Source of the DNA: Ectocarpus siliculosus
Lineage: Eukaryota; Sar; Phaeophyceae; Ectocarpales; Ectocarpaceae
DNA length: 64,000 nt
Direction of reading: 5' to 3'
Assembly: GCA_000310025.1 (NCBI GenBank)
Contig: FN648885.1
Span: 75,994-139,993 of the forward strand
Of this stretch, positions 43,101 through 52,118 are shown in pieces (within the stretch, counting starts at the first letter, position 1; each line of letters begins with the position of its first letter). Both the position numbers and the translations under genes were made by a program. The notes below the pieces were generated by a model that was given only the letters and a program-made list of their open reading frames with translations, searched no databases and was not told where the DNA came from.

Positions 43101-46100
43101 ATGCAAGTGCTTATCGGCATCAAACGCGGATACCGGCTGACCAACCGAACGAGTTAGCCTCGAAGGGACGTAAAACGACTCTGGCAATGGGGCGCTTGTG
43201 CGCGTTAGCCGATGCCATCATTTGCCAGTCAGTCCGGTGTTTGAACTTGTCCGTGCCTCAGTGCCCTCCACGTAAAAGCTGATGGCGACAAACTTAAGAG
43301 ACGGTGCTTGGCTTGGAGTCAGTACACTGAGTCGGGGTCGGGCTTTGATATGGTTTTGAAAGCGTGCATATTAAAGAAGGCTGATTTGCTTCCCATCTCC
43401 GGAGCGATATATCTCTTGCTTGGTCGAACTCGCTTGAGAAGAACTCCGGACCAGCGCTGGATTAAGTAGGGTGTGCGGTTGAACGACAATAGACTGCCTG
43501 GCGCGACCCCCACGCGAAATTCTTGCTCACATTGCCCAAAGAAATTGAGGCCAGCTCGACGACGGAGTGAGTGTGGAATTTGAACCCGAGGTAACCCAGA
43601 AGAACCAAGACAGGCCACAGCCGTTGGTCAGTTGTACACTTTCTGCTTTCCACGCAAGCAAACTTTCACCTTGGCGTTCATCAGTAATCTCGGATTTGAG
43701 ACGCATCTAGATTTCGGAACGAAATCGGGAAGAGTCAGATATTCCAGAAAGGATGTTGGAAAATGACCCCACCTAGTTCAGTCCCCCTGCGCACCTGCCG
43801 TAACACCGACGGCCTCTTCTCCTGGCCTCATTTTCATCACGCGCTGTTTCAAGCCGCTAACCATGCAGCCACGGAAGGGCTCCTCGTCGACCAACGCATC
43901 CTCGAGAAGACCATGTGGAGGGGGATATGTATTGCCCGGCGGTTCGGAGGCATTGTCGCGTTAGCGATATTCACGGATAAGCTCCCCAACTCGCGTGGGG
44001 TGTCGAAGTCCACGCTAGACGACGACCAGAAGACCTCTCGCACAATCCAGAAGGCCTTGGGTCTCTCTGGGGGTCCTCAGCTGAAGCCCGCCGCGGCGGC
44101 CGGCGGCGGTTCCTCTCTCCAGGTCGGTGGGGGGTTTTCTTCCCCTCCCAGCCTTGGAGCCGCTGCGGGCCTCGCGCCGCAGGGTTTTTCCAGCGGCGTA
44201 GCACAGAGTGTTGCCGCTCTGCAGTACCCATCTGTTACCCTTCCGCTTGGCGGCGGCGTCGCCAGGAAGTCCAAGGCCAAGGCAGTGGGATCACGGGGGG
44301 GCGGGGGCGCACGCGCATCGCTTCCGAGTAACCGTGGTCTGTCCAAGATCGACGTGTTTAACGGCGCTCTCCAGGACGCCCAGCAGCATCTCCATCCCGT
44401 GGCGGGCGGCCCCACTTGCGACAAATGCAAGGCCGCGGGCAGGAACGCCAACCACAATCACAAGACTTGTGCGTTCTCCATATGCTCCAAATGTCGGCGT
44501 GCCGGACACCGGTCCAACGGTTGCCCTTATTAGTTGCGTAGGCTCTGCATTCCGTCTTCCCGCCCCGAGTAGGTGTGTGCAGTGAGGGGGGCCGGGCGCC
44601 TTTTGTTAGCTCGTTGCTGGGTTCCCTCAGGCTTTGCGGATCTTTCCTTTGTCGACACGAATTATTCTGAGGTTGTCGTTCGTTTTAGCGTTGCACTTAT
44701 CGCCGGCAGCCGCGTGGGAGGTATCCCTCCCACCTAGGGAATGTCTTGATTCATGTAGCTTGTGCTTCATACATATGCTACTATTGGCCGTTCGGCCGCA
44801 CCCTTTTCGTTTTGGGGTTGCGTGGCCAATATATACATACCGTTTCCTCGGTGCCTTTTCCCTTGGGGGTTGCGTGTCCAACGCGCACACCACACACCCA
44901 CCTAATAATAAGTAGTGATCGTTCGGGTTGTTTACGATCACACCACACGGTCACATGCCGTCTTAGTTCATGTGCCTCTCGCGTACTGACGTACCTCGTG
45001 GTGCACGCCCAACTAACACCAACATATATGCACACCAATATCGCCGTAGCTAGCAATCCCGTCTGTGAGAAGGTAGACTTACACTTGGATAAGCCCGGCG
45101 AGACGTTGTGTTAGTTGGTCTGTGCGCTGTCATGTTTTCTCGACGGTACGCCTGGATACACAGCATCGAATCGACGTTCGCTTTGTAACGTAATTTCACA
45201 CGCGGCCATACAAATTGGGCCCCGAAAAGAAATATATATATATACCATGCTGTGCGCCTTTTATATGTTGATGGGAACCCGTGCGGTCACTTCTCCGCGC
45301 CCAGGTTTCCTTTTCACAAAAAAAAAAAAAAAGAGCAGGGGAGGGGTGGGGGGGGGGGGATCTTGATCTCTGTATTCCCGACGCCCCTCCACCGCCCCTT
45401 TGTCTTGTCGCATGCCCAATGCTCTCATAGACACTTCCTGGTTTGGTTCGAAATTCGAAATCGTTGTCTGTGTCGCCCCACTCCGAACTGTTCTTTACGC
45501 TTGACTCACGGGTAGGTTGCAGCAGAAAACTGGCTGCGGACGCTTGACCTCCGCCACAAAAGTGTGGAGTGGATCATGCCCCCGGCCCCCCTGTTGCCGC
45601 CAGATGAGTCCGAGTGGGCGCAAGTGGGCGCCTTTCCCACGGCCTCTCGCGGGTTTCCCTCTTTGGACGAGGTCACCCGGGACCCGATGGAAGGCGAATT
45701 ACGTCGCTTGCCATGGCAGGCTCCCGTGTGGGATGCCAAGGGTTTCGTCCCAGGATTCGTGCGAGCCTGTGCTGGGTTCTGGGAGGACTGCATTCTCCGT
45801 GATCATCCCTTACGAGATACGTTGACTTCGTACATCCGGGATGGCGTTGACCTTTATGACCTTCTGCTTCCCAAATTCCGAGGCGAGTCGCCGTCTCTCC
45901 CCTACAATGTTGATCATTTCCCGCAGCGCATTTTCTCCAACCACCGTTGGCCGCTGGAATTTGACAACTTCGTCGACGCGGAAATGCAATCCTTGCTCGA
46001 CCGAGGTTGCATTTCCCGGTGGGCTGACGTCAAGAGCTCCACCGGTCCGGTGCGTCCTCGCATGATCATGGCTTTGTCGGTGGAGACGTCCAAACCGCGT

Positions 46101-49100
46101 CTTATTCATGACGCTCGACCGCTTAACAGCTGCACACGGAAAATACCTTTCGCCATGGACACGGTAGCGCGCGTGGCTAGCATTGCGTCGTCGGGATGCT
46201 ACATGACGTCACTCGACGACTCCTCAGCGTTTCATCATGTTCTTCTGCGGCCATCATCATGGCCTCTCTTCGGCTTATCCTACAAGGGCGTCGACTACTG
46301 CTGGTGCGTCCTCCCGTTCGGATTTAGCCTCAGCCCGTACGTCTACCATACTCTCAGCGAAGCGAAGGCGGCCTTTCAGCGTTCCAAAGGCGCCCCTTCT
46401 CTCGCATACCTCGATGATTCTTGGCGGAGCAACTTTCTGGCCATATATGGTCGGCCGGCGCGGGATCAGTGGTTGGCAGCCGGGGAAGCGACTCACGTCG
46501 CCATGCTGACTTCGCTCTTCTGCGGACAGTTCCTGTCACTCAAGAAGTGCGAGCTTCGACCCGTCAAAGCTCTACAATACCTCGGCATCATCTGCGATTC
46601 GGAGACAATGACCTTCCGGACCCCGCAAGAGAAGCTGGACAAGCTGCATGGCTTACTGCGGACAGCTCTGACCGATGGGGGCGTGTCCTACCGAACGCTG
46701 CAGCGCGTTGCGGGTAAGTGTATGAGCATGACGGTGGCGATTCGGCCGGCGTCGCTATGGACGCATGCCATGTTTGCCGTCCTTTCCGCGATGGACAAAA
46801 CCAACCAGCGTCAGATCGATCTGACACGTGATGCTTACGCGGATCTACGGCAAGAATTCCAGAAGTGGCTGTCGCTGACGGCTTCTTCACACGAAGGGCC
46901 GTGGCAGCGAGCGAGCCACCTCATCGTCAAAATCGACGGATCATCAGACGCGTCTTCCCTTGGCTGGGGTGGTGCTATTAACATTAAGGGAGCTCAATAC
47001 CGCGCAGGTGGCGTGTTCCCCGACGATTGGCTACACAAACATATTAACAAGAAAGAGATGTTTGCGTTGTACCACTTGTTGCGCCTATTCTGTGCGCGCT
47101 TTCCGGCTTCCTTGCAGCGGGCGCACGTGCTCATCGACGTCGACAACACCGCGGTGTGTGGATCTTTCAACAGGGGGCGGGCGCGCGACCCAGAAACGCA
47201 CGCACTTCTTGTTCGTTTGTTCGAGCTACAAGTCGAGTATGAGTTTATGCTGTCCCTCAAATGGGTCCCGTCGGCTGCCAATGTCGTCGCTGATGATATC
47301 TCTCGCCCTTCGCGTGAGGGCAGCATCAGGCTCAACCCAGCGGCCTTTCAGGCTCTCTGGGCAGACATGTGGCCGTTTACTATCGACCTCATGGCCTCCG
47401 ACGCTTCGGCTCAACGTATCCCGGAGTCGGACGTTGTTCTGCCGTTTTTCTCGCGTTATGATTGCGAGGGTTCATCGGGTGTAGATGTTTTCGCCCAAGA
47501 GGTGTCGTTGCGCCCAGGTTCTCTGGATCGGGCATTCGGTTATTGTTTCCCGCCGCCGGTGATGGCGGGCCACGTAGTGCAACACCTTGCGGAGTGCCAC
47601 GCGCATGCGGTTATTGTTGTACCGGGTTCTAGGTCTTACTGGTTCCCTCGAGTGCAGCAGGCGGCAGTACGGTCTTTGCTGATTTCCCCGCCTAATGCGG
47701 GGGGATATTTCCAGTGGCCCTGCCCAGATGGGTCCCTGAGAGAGTGGAAGTACCCGAGGTGGTCTATGGTAGCTTACGAGGTTGATTTTGGTTCTTGTTC
47801 TTAGGTGGCCGCCGCTCTTCAAAAAAAAAAAAAAAAAAAAACAATCTGTTTGATTGACACCGGTACCTTGTAATGCAGCATGCGACTCTCGTCCATCTTG
47901 CCCAGTTCCCTCCCTTTGGCTTGTGGATGGCTTGTGCTTCGTCTCACAGGTCCCCACCCTGCCTCCCGGCGGCTGTGTCCAGTTTGTCGCGTGTTCGTCG
48001 TGCCAGACGGAAAACGTGGGACATTACAACTATTGTTGGTCCTGCGGTGTTTAGACTGCCCGCGGGCGTCCGGTACCGCGTGACCCCCAAGCGGCTCGGG
48101 TGTTGATCGATTTCGACGCGCTGCGCGCTCGGGGTGATCAGGTCCTCTCGGCCGCGTCTAACCGTCGTGCTCAACAGCGTAAGTGCGCCGTAGCGGACGG
48201 GTTCGACGCTTTCATACTTTCGGCGACTCAACAACGTCGGGGTTGGAAGCAGGCGTCGGACCGAGACGTGTTTGACTATCTCTGCTTCTTGGACACACAA
48301 GGTAGTGGTACCAAGTGGGTGCACGACAGGGCATGCCCTGGTGTCGGTACGAATCACGGCCGCGATTGCCTTCCAAACTCGCCATGTGCTAAGCGGTATG
48401 CCGCCGCGTCCATGCAGAAAGGGATCGTGTCCAAGCTGAAGATGGCGATGCAAGAACAGTTGGGAAAAGACAGCAGCTGGGACCCTGCCACGCGCTCGGG
48501 CAACCCCTGTTGTAGTCCTCTCGTCGACTCCTACCTCGTCTTCACGGGGGAGGAACAAAAACGTGTGGGTGTCGCTGTCAACCAGGCAGAGGCTATGTTA
48601 CCGCACGTCCTCATCGATCTGTTGAGGGACATGCGCTCTCGCGCGCAGACTGCGTCCTCTTTGGCGGAACGTATTGAGCTCACCAGGGACGTCGCTTTGT
48701 TTTCGCTGGCGTTCGCCTCCATGCGGCGAGGCCATGATCTCTCCTTCACTATGGGATCGCAAGTTCTGCGGTTGCCCGCGGGGCAGGGTCTGATTTTCAA
48801 CTTCCAGTTCGGCAAGACCCTCCGCGACTCTGTTGATGCCGTGGTCGTGCGTCCGGACGTCGCGTGCCCGTCTATTTGTGCTGTAAGCAATGTTACGGCC
48901 TACATCAGTGCGGCGGAGGGTATTGGCTGGGATTTGTCCCAAGGACATCTGTTTCCTATCGTTCTGCTGGATGGAACTCGGGGCTGTGCTCCGCTTACGG
49001 CGGTTCAGATGACGGCTGCCCTACAAGGGCATCTGCGAGCGGCGGGACTGCCGCACCGCTACACTACGCACTCGTTCCGCGTTGGAGGTTCGGTAGCGCA

Positions 49101-51565
49101 GTCGCTTGACGGAACGGCGATGGACGCTATCATGAAAATTGCCGGGTGGCGTACGGAGAGTGTAGCGAAGCGATATGTTGGCGCCACTACTAGTGTGGGG
49201 GCAACGGGTTCCAAGAGGATCCGTAGCGAGCTGTACGCAGACTCAAACGCGTTGCCGTTGTCGGCTGACTTCACATGCGATTTCTCTGCGTGTGCTCGCC
49301 GCGAAAAATAAAGAAAGTTTGGGTGGGCGAGACCTAGCTTAGAGGCGTGAGTGGTCAATAAATAAGATGTGACAGATCGGATAATTAACAAGAAAGTAAT
49401 GGGCGGGACCACAGACCGGCGCAGGAGGCCTCACCCAACCAAATCCAATACTTACATTGAATGATCTGGGTAAGGGATAAGAATACAACAGTAATCTCGG
49501 ATTTGAGACGCATCTAGATTTCGGAACGAAATCGGGAAGAGTCAGATATTCCAGAAAGGATGTTGGAAAATGACCCCACCTAGTTCAGTCCCCCTTTTCT
49601 CTCCCGAAATACGCCGGAGCAGAGAAGAAGGGGTTTATTTGAGACCATCCCACCCGCCCTACACAATGCTTACTATATTCATGAACTTGCTGATCATTCA
49701 AACACTTTGGGCCTGGGTACACCCAGCCCAAAGGGATACTTGTGGCGAGGCCCTCCTGCAGGCGCAGGAGGCCTCGCCCAACCAAATCCAATACTTACAT
49801 TGAATGATCTGGGTAAGGGATAAGAATACAACAGTAATTCCATGCCGGTCATGGCGCGAGGTAACACATGACGAGTGATGCTGCGGTAGAGGGGGGTGAC
49901 CTCACCTTACACTTTCAGGTAGGAAGACACATTCCACATAAACCTGTTGGTTGCACCGTACCGCCGTACGACCACCGCTTCAGGACTATCGTATAGTTCT
50001 ACACGTTTTCTCCCAGAAGTGTTTTTAAGATTTCACCCCAAACGTGCACCCCCCTACAATACCGTAGCATCACTCATACGTTACCTGCCATTTCCAGAGC
50101 AGAGTGCCATCTTTGGCCAATTTGTACGCGATGAAATCAGTTTCCCCCAAACTTGGTGTGGCCCAGTCGCCGCTCCAGATATACCCAGCGCCGACCACAG
50201 AGCCGTCGTCTGACACCGTCACGCCGTACGTTCTGCAAGTACCGCCACCAGGGCTGTCCTGTTCGCCACCGAATAAAGGAGACTTGGATTGGGCCGTAAC
50301 ATCAGTGTTGACGGAGAGGTCGCACACAGTGTCCTTCGGAAACCCGACGATGCGCAATGCAGTACTGGGTTCCACTCTGGTGATGGATGAGCGCGATAGC
50401 AATGGTGGGGGTGATTCGACTCAAGCAATCGACTAACCTCCCATCTCCACAGTTCCACTCCTTCAGAATCGAGCTCGAGCGCCGCGAAGCCGTCTTCGCC
50501 GTCAATCTCGGTGGACCCGGCAAGAACGACGGATTCATCCAGGCCCATGACTGCTGCATCAGCCCAATCCAGTGAGGTTCCGTTCTGTGGAAGACGAAGA
50601 TTCCCGGCACAACATTGGTAAGTTAGTTCCACCGGCCGCTTCGAAGTGTGCCCGCATCGAAATGTGCAGCACAACGGGATAGAACCCGCAGCGATGAAAC
50701 CGAAAGACAGCGGTGAGTCTCGCGTACTGATGGTGCCGCCACAACGTTAATATTGCTTATTATGTTGCCTTAATGCGTAATCTTCTCATGTTTCCATTCT
50801 ACACACACGTCCGACGGGTGGGCGGCTGAGTCTACACATCATTGGTCTCTAGTCTCTCAAAAAGATGGGAAGGGGAGACAGGTTGTGCTCGCTTTGAGTT
50901 TCCTGAAGTGTCGAAGAGAGAGACAGTAGGCCTCGATGGCACCATGGGGATCCTTTCCTTTGCGATTGACAACGACGGCAGGAAGCAAGACGAAGTCGAA
51001 CGCATTTTTGAGGGAATTCGACAAGATAATCCGCGGAGTACAATTACAAGCTATCGCCCACCAAGTCTGGGGTCCCCGTTATATCTCTCGACAACCCAAG
51101 AAATCGCATGAGACATACGAGGTATAATCAACCACCCCACGCATACTGGGACAGGACCAGTCAAACATACGAATGCCGGCGGCAGCCGGAGGTGCTGATT
51201 TTTCCATGCTCGCGCTGCGAGATATGGCCGATTCACCTGCCACTCCCATACCACGGTCCCTTCTGCATCCAGTTTCTGTGCGACCCACGCAGGATTGTCG
51301 GTGTTTGTTGCTATCCAGTCTCCATGGGTATATCCTGCATTGACGGTCGCCAGATTTAGTCGGAGAAACAATGGAGGGTGCCGTGTAGCGACTATTTCGT
51401 GTTCTTTGGTATCGTTCGGGGTTGCCTTGCAAACCGACGGGAGGCACGACGCAATGTATCCCAAGAGACGGAAGACACAGGAGCCCCATCCTTACCGGTT
51501 GCGATAGAGGACCCATCCGAGCCCATCACTGCCGCAGTGAATGAGTCGTGTTCGGGAGTTCCACC
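34728..51565 (-). CDS. receptor-like TKL protein kinase with beta-propeller-type extracellular repeats
   Basis: My exon model (minus strand, 5' to 3'): 51496-51565, 51237-51334, 50438-50584, 50085-50258, 40913-41083, 39948-40118, 39416-39595, 37981-39156, 37622-37813, 37342-37521, 36965-37147, 36117-36515, 35794-35910, 34728-35003. All junctions are GT-AG and keep phase, giving 1177 codons. The true 5' end is not found and must lie upstream of 51565. Outside the cell it would present six or more WRWQ-ending repeats, then a Thr/Ser/Pro stalk, one transmembrane helix, a cytoplasmic linker and a serine/threonine kinase. The ligand is unknown. The splice site at 36965 (donor gtgctg) is the least certain. 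The gene appears intact in the visible exons. Confidence 0.8.
35374..35450 (+). other. tRNA-like sequence, possible SINE head or tRNA pseudogene
   Basis: Box A-like tggtctagcgg (35382-35392) and box B-like gggttccaatccc (35427-35439) are spaced as in a pol III tRNA promoter. The outer ends (tcgcccc and tgtgcga) pair with two mismatches, and no clean 5-bp anticodon stem with 7-nt loop forms. It lies inside an intron of the kinase gene, antisense to it. I read it as a tRNA-derived SINE head or relic, not a working tRNA. Confidence 0.35.
37342..37813 (-). CDS. juxtamembrane exons of the receptor-like kinase
   Basis: Exons 37622-37813 (GENTTGKVARTLIDDVHEAI...KRRQDELDAVVDRAIVRLQ) and 37342-37521 (MVRICGHGVCLRRRDTFLDA...GQDVKAGMDLYK) code a helical, charged linker between the membrane helix and the kinase. 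The N-terminal half, together with the end of the preceding exon (LVNLVKDSRDDS), resembles the four-helix type region found in front of some TKL kinases. No enzymatic motif is present. Confidence 0.7.
37981..39156 (-). CDS. stalk, transmembrane and cytoplasmic exon of the receptor-like kinase
   Basis: A single 392-codon exon. It starts with the end of a repeat (GMAAGSNGRMLMVGNTNGSW...DFLLVMF). A Thr/Ser/Pro stalk with repeated SAGSSST/APS units follows, likely O-glycosylated. Then comes the hydrophobic segment VVAGVVSAIAAAALITLGVW followed by KRRQ (about 38650-38720), the only membrane helix. The rest is a low-complexity cytoplasmic tail with a more ordered end (VGQAVMVAAQELAHRCQVPG). The positive charges after the helix fit a type I topology. 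Confidence 0.78.
39416..41083 (-). CDS. three extracellular repeat exons of the receptor-like kinase
   Basis: Exons 40913-41083, 39948-40118 and 39416-39595 are 171, 171 and 180 bp, all phase 0. Each encodes one repeat: a start such as DGT.G, then GDGSVVMAGQTSG or GDGSIVLAGYTCG, DF.A.KLDA, and an end in LWTWQ or VWRWQ. This is the form of SBBP-type beta-propeller repeats: a DGS-V-LAG strand pair, a W-bearing turn and a closing W-x-W-Q strand. One exon equals one repeat, so repeats can be gained by exon duplication. Confidence 0.78.
40379..40490. repeat. two tandem copies of a roughly 54-bp unit
   Basis: tccgaaca.tttccaacgcttcccacc.ttcgttatttttttatgcc occurs twice in a row, inside a kinase-gene intron. 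Confidence 0.85.
41430..41705. repeat. diverged direct duplication
   Basis: The string gt.tctcgg.tacgatg..gcgtcacgaacgg and the later ccaggtgcacca.acgaac occur at about 41436-41560 and again at 41585-41705. It lies in the 9-kb intron of the kinase gene. Confidence 0.6.
41938..42262. repeat. two direct copies of a roughly 145-bp unit
   Basis: gttgcactgaagctgccgcc...tcaactcgacgaggcga.cgg ... cgccaaaaggaaacggcctgggatttcgtgagcgt is present at about 41948-42082 and 42123-42262 with about 90 percent identity. It lies in the 9-kb kinase-gene intron. Confidence 0.8.
42436..42634. mobile_element. MITE-like inverted repeat, about 200 bp
   Basis: gagagatggcacccccgagtt...tatagcgtatttctcc at 42436-42482 is mirrored by ggagaaatacgctat...aactcgggggtgccctctctc at about 42586-42634. 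The arms are about 45 bp with a few mismatches and a loop of about 100 bp. No clear target duplication is visible. It lies in the 9-kb kinase-gene intron. Confidence 0.6.
42640..43681. other. intron sequence without recognisable features
   Basis: Part of the intron 41084-50084. Minus-strand frames of about 100 and 136 codons exist here but do not contain the WRWQ repeat or any known motif, so I leave them out. Confidence 0.5.
43682..43788 (+). repeat. A1 terminal repeat of the Ngaro-type element
   Basis: 107 bp starting cagtaatctcgg and ending cagtccccct, identical to 49489-49595. It contains the Gag start codon, so the same short coding start is also present in A2. Confidence 0.9.
43763..44533 (+). 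CDS. Gag-like protein of the Ngaro-type element
   Basis: 256 codons with an ATG inside repeat A1. The N-terminal 90 residues have a helical look (HFHHALFQAANHAATEGLLV), the middle is Gly/Ala/Ser-rich, and the C-terminus has paired zinc motifs: CDKCKAAGRNANHNHKTC, then CSKCRRAGHRSNGC (CX2CX4HX4C). It should package element RNA. It is intact. The next ORF begins about 1 kb downstream; 44534-45575 is non-coding and holds a poly-A/poly-G tract near 45319-45360. Confidence 0.8.
   Translation: MTPPSSVPLRTCRNTDGLFSWPHFHHALFQAANHAATEGLLVDQRILEKTMWRGICIARRFGGIVALAIFTDKLPNSRGVSKSTLDDDQKTSRTIQKALGLSGGPQLKPAAAAGGGSSLQVGGGFSSPPSLGAAAGLAPQGFSSGVAQSVAALQYPSVTLPLGGGVARKSKAKAVGSRGGGGARASLPSNRGLSKIDVFNGALQDAQQHLHPVAGGPTCDKCKAAGRNANHNHKTCAFSICSKCRRAGHRSNGCPY
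45576..47804 (+). CDS. reverse transcriptase / RNase H of the Ngaro-type element
   Basis: 742 codons from the first ATG (45576), uninterrupted. RT blocks: RPRMIMALS, KPRLIHDARPLN, MTSLDDSSAFHHVLL (first catalytic Asp), VLPFGFSLSPYV and SLAYLDDSW (YLDD, about residue 280). RNase H follows: VKIDGSSDASSLGWGG with the first Asp, KKEMFAL with the Glu, VLIDVDNTAV, and a closing WVPSAANVVADDISR. The C-terminal 180 residues (PFTIDLMASDASAQRIPESD, then YCFPPPVMAGHVVQHLAECH) are conserved in DIRS-type elements. This copy appears able to encode an active enzyme. Confidence 0.93.
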   Translation: MPPAPLLPPDESEWAQVGAFPTASRGFPSLDEVTRDPMEGELRRLPWQAPVWDAKGFVPGFVRACAGFWEDCILRDHPLRDTLTSYIRDGVDLYDLLLPKFRGESPSLPYNVDHFPQRIFSNHRWPLEFDNFVDAEMQSLLDRGCISRWADVKSSTGPVRPRMIMALSVETSKPRLIHDARPLNSCTRKIPFAMDTVARVASIASSGCYMTSLDDSSAFHHVLLRPSSWPLFGLSYKGVDYCWCVLPFGFSLSPYVYHTLSEAKAAFQRSKGAPSLAYLDDSWRSNFLAIYGRPARDQWLAAGEATHVAMLTSLFCGQFLSLKKCELRPVKALQYLGIICDSETMTFRTPQEKLDKLHGLLRTALTDGGVSYRTLQRVAGKCMSMTVAIRPASLWTHAMFAVLSAMDKTNQRQIDLTRDAYADLRQEFQKWLSLTASSHEGPWQRASHLIVKIDGSSDASSLGWGGAINIKGAQYRAGGVFPDDWLHKHINKKEMFALYHLLRLFCARFPASLQRAHVLIDVDNTAVCGSFNRGRARDPETHALLVRLFELQVEYEFMLSLKWVPSAANVVADDISRPSREGSIRLNPAAFQALWADMWPFTIDLMASDASAQRIPESDVVLPFFSRYDCEGSSGVDVFAQEVSLRPGSLDRAFGYCFPPPVMAGHVVQHLAECHAHAVIVVPGSRSYWFPRVQQAAVRSLLISPPNAGGYFQWPCPDGSLREWKYPRWSMVAYEVDFGSCS
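47854..48054 (+). CDS. zinc-ribbon-like segment upstream of the recombinase, same frame
   Basis: The frame ends CVQFVACSSCQTENVGHYNY then CWSCGV and a TAG at 48052-48054. The spacing C-x2-C-x11-C-x2-C fits a small zinc ribbon. After the TAG the same frame stays open and runs into the tyrosine recombinase, so the ribbon is probably its N-terminal part. A 21-nt poly-A run (47821-47841) precedes it. No good ATG lies in this frame (47854 is TTG). Confidence 0.5.
   Translation: MTPVPCNAACDSRPSCPVPSLWLVDGLCFVSQVPTLPPGGCVQFVACSSCQTENVGHYNYCWSCGV
48055..49311 (+). CDS. tyrosine recombinase of the Ngaro-type element
   Basis: The frame runs from the TAG at 48052-48054 to the stop at 49311. The catalytic set is present: Arg in LAFASMRRGHDL, Lys in FNFQFGKTL, H-x-x-R in YTTHSFRVGG, Trp in IAGWRTE and the Tyr nucleophile in AKRYVG. 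It would join the circular cDNA into the genome at the cagtaat core. There is no obvious ATG near the start. Translation may need readthrough of the TAG, splicing, or an internal start. Confidence 0.9.
   Translation, partial: TARGRPVPRDPQAARVLIDFDALRARGDQVLSAASNRRAQQRKCAVADGFDAFILSATQQRRGWKQASDRDVFDYLCFLDTQGSGTKWVHDRACPGVGTNHGRDCLPNSPCAKRYAAASMQKGIVSKLKMAMQEQLGKDSSWDPATRSGNPCCSPLVDSYLVFTGEEQKRVGVAVNQAEAMLPHVLIDLLRDMRSRAQTASSLAERIELTRDVALFSLAFASMRRGHDLSFTMGSQVLRLPAGQGLIFNFQFGKTLRDSVDAVVVRPDVACPSICAVSNVTAYISAAEGIGWDLSQGHLFPIVLLDGTRGCAPLTAVQMTAALQGHLRAAGLPHRYTTHSFRVGGSVAQSLDGTAMDAIMKIAGWRTESVAKRYVGATTSVGATGSKRIRSELYADSNALPLSADFTCDFSACARREK
49418..49838 (+). repeat. B1-A2-B2 terminal repeats of the Ngaro-type element
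   Basis: B1 49418-49495 and B2 49761-49838 (ggcgcaggaggcctc.cccaaccaaatcc...gaatacaacagtaat) flank A2 (49489-49595) and a 165-bp unique stretch. B1 and A2 overlap at the 7-bp core cagtaat. The arrangement lets a circular intermediate be copied from a linear transcript. Confidence 0.92.
50085..51565 (-). CDS. upstream extracellular repeat exons of the receptor-like kinase
   Basis: Exons 51496-51565 and 51237-51334 share one repeat, split by a phase-1 intron: GGTPEHDSFTAAVMGSDGSS, then GYTHGDW...QKLDAEGTVVWEWQ. Exons 50438-50584 (147 bp, ends VELWRWE) and 50085-50258 (174 bp, ends LLWKWQ) each hold a full repeat and are phase 0. They continue into the repeats at 39416-41083 across the 9-kb intron with the Ngaro-type element. 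No earlier exon or signal peptide could be identified up to 52118; it may lie farther right or have been lost. Confidence 0.72.
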
Positions 51566-52118
51566 CTGCTTAGCCCATGACCACCCGTCGCAAGGACCAG
51601 AGAGAGCAAGTGTGAGCAGGCAGGTGGGGAAAAAGGCCGGACGTGAGTTTTCCGGGGAGCGATAGACAGATAAAACGCCATCTACTTCAACTTAGCAACT
51701 TATCTTCGTTGACAGGAGCTCCACTGCGACTGCAGCTGGCCTGTACCGAAACGCGCCACAGACTCTCAGACAAGGGAAAACATGTTGACTCCGATCCCGA
51801 TTGATTCAATTCTGGAACGGGAATGGGCAGAATGACAACGGAAAACAATATCGGTCGACTTCAGAAACATAAATCGTCCACGGATTTCAATCGTACAGAG
51901 CGGACAACGTGTCTATTGAGGAGGGCGTTACGATGCAAGGTACGGCAGTTTGGGGAGGCGGGCGGGGGTCCCAACCGGAAGAGGGATGCATCGGGTATAC
52001 ACAAGCTGTAGCAAGCACATCTATAAAACTCTTCATTCTTCGCCGAGTGAAAGCCAGAATCCCCACCTATCAGATGTAAATGGGGTTGTGTGAAGACCAT
52101 CAGCTAGGGTTTTAGCAT

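Larger units (their letters stand above)
43682..49838 (+). mobile_element. Ngaro/PAT-type tyrosine-recombinase retrotransposon, structurally complete
   Basis: The element has the split direct repeat layout A1 (43682-43788), coding region, B1 (49418-49495), A2 (49489-49595), B2 (49761-49838). A1 equals A2 over 107 bp, and B1 equals B2 over 78 bp with one mismatch seen. The core cagtaat is shared by the left end, the B1/A2 junction and the right end. This is the terminal structure of Ngaro and PAT elements, which integrate a circle by tyrosine recombinase without target duplication. The genes are Gag-like, reverse transcriptase/RNase H and tyrosine recombinase, all on the plus strand. It sits in an intron of the kinase gene, antisense to it. 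The only defect seen is an in-frame stop before the recombinase. Confidence 0.9.

Noticed and set aside
42777-43187. 136-codon minus-strand frame in the kinase intron
   Set aside because: No WRWQ repeat, no splice context and no known motif.
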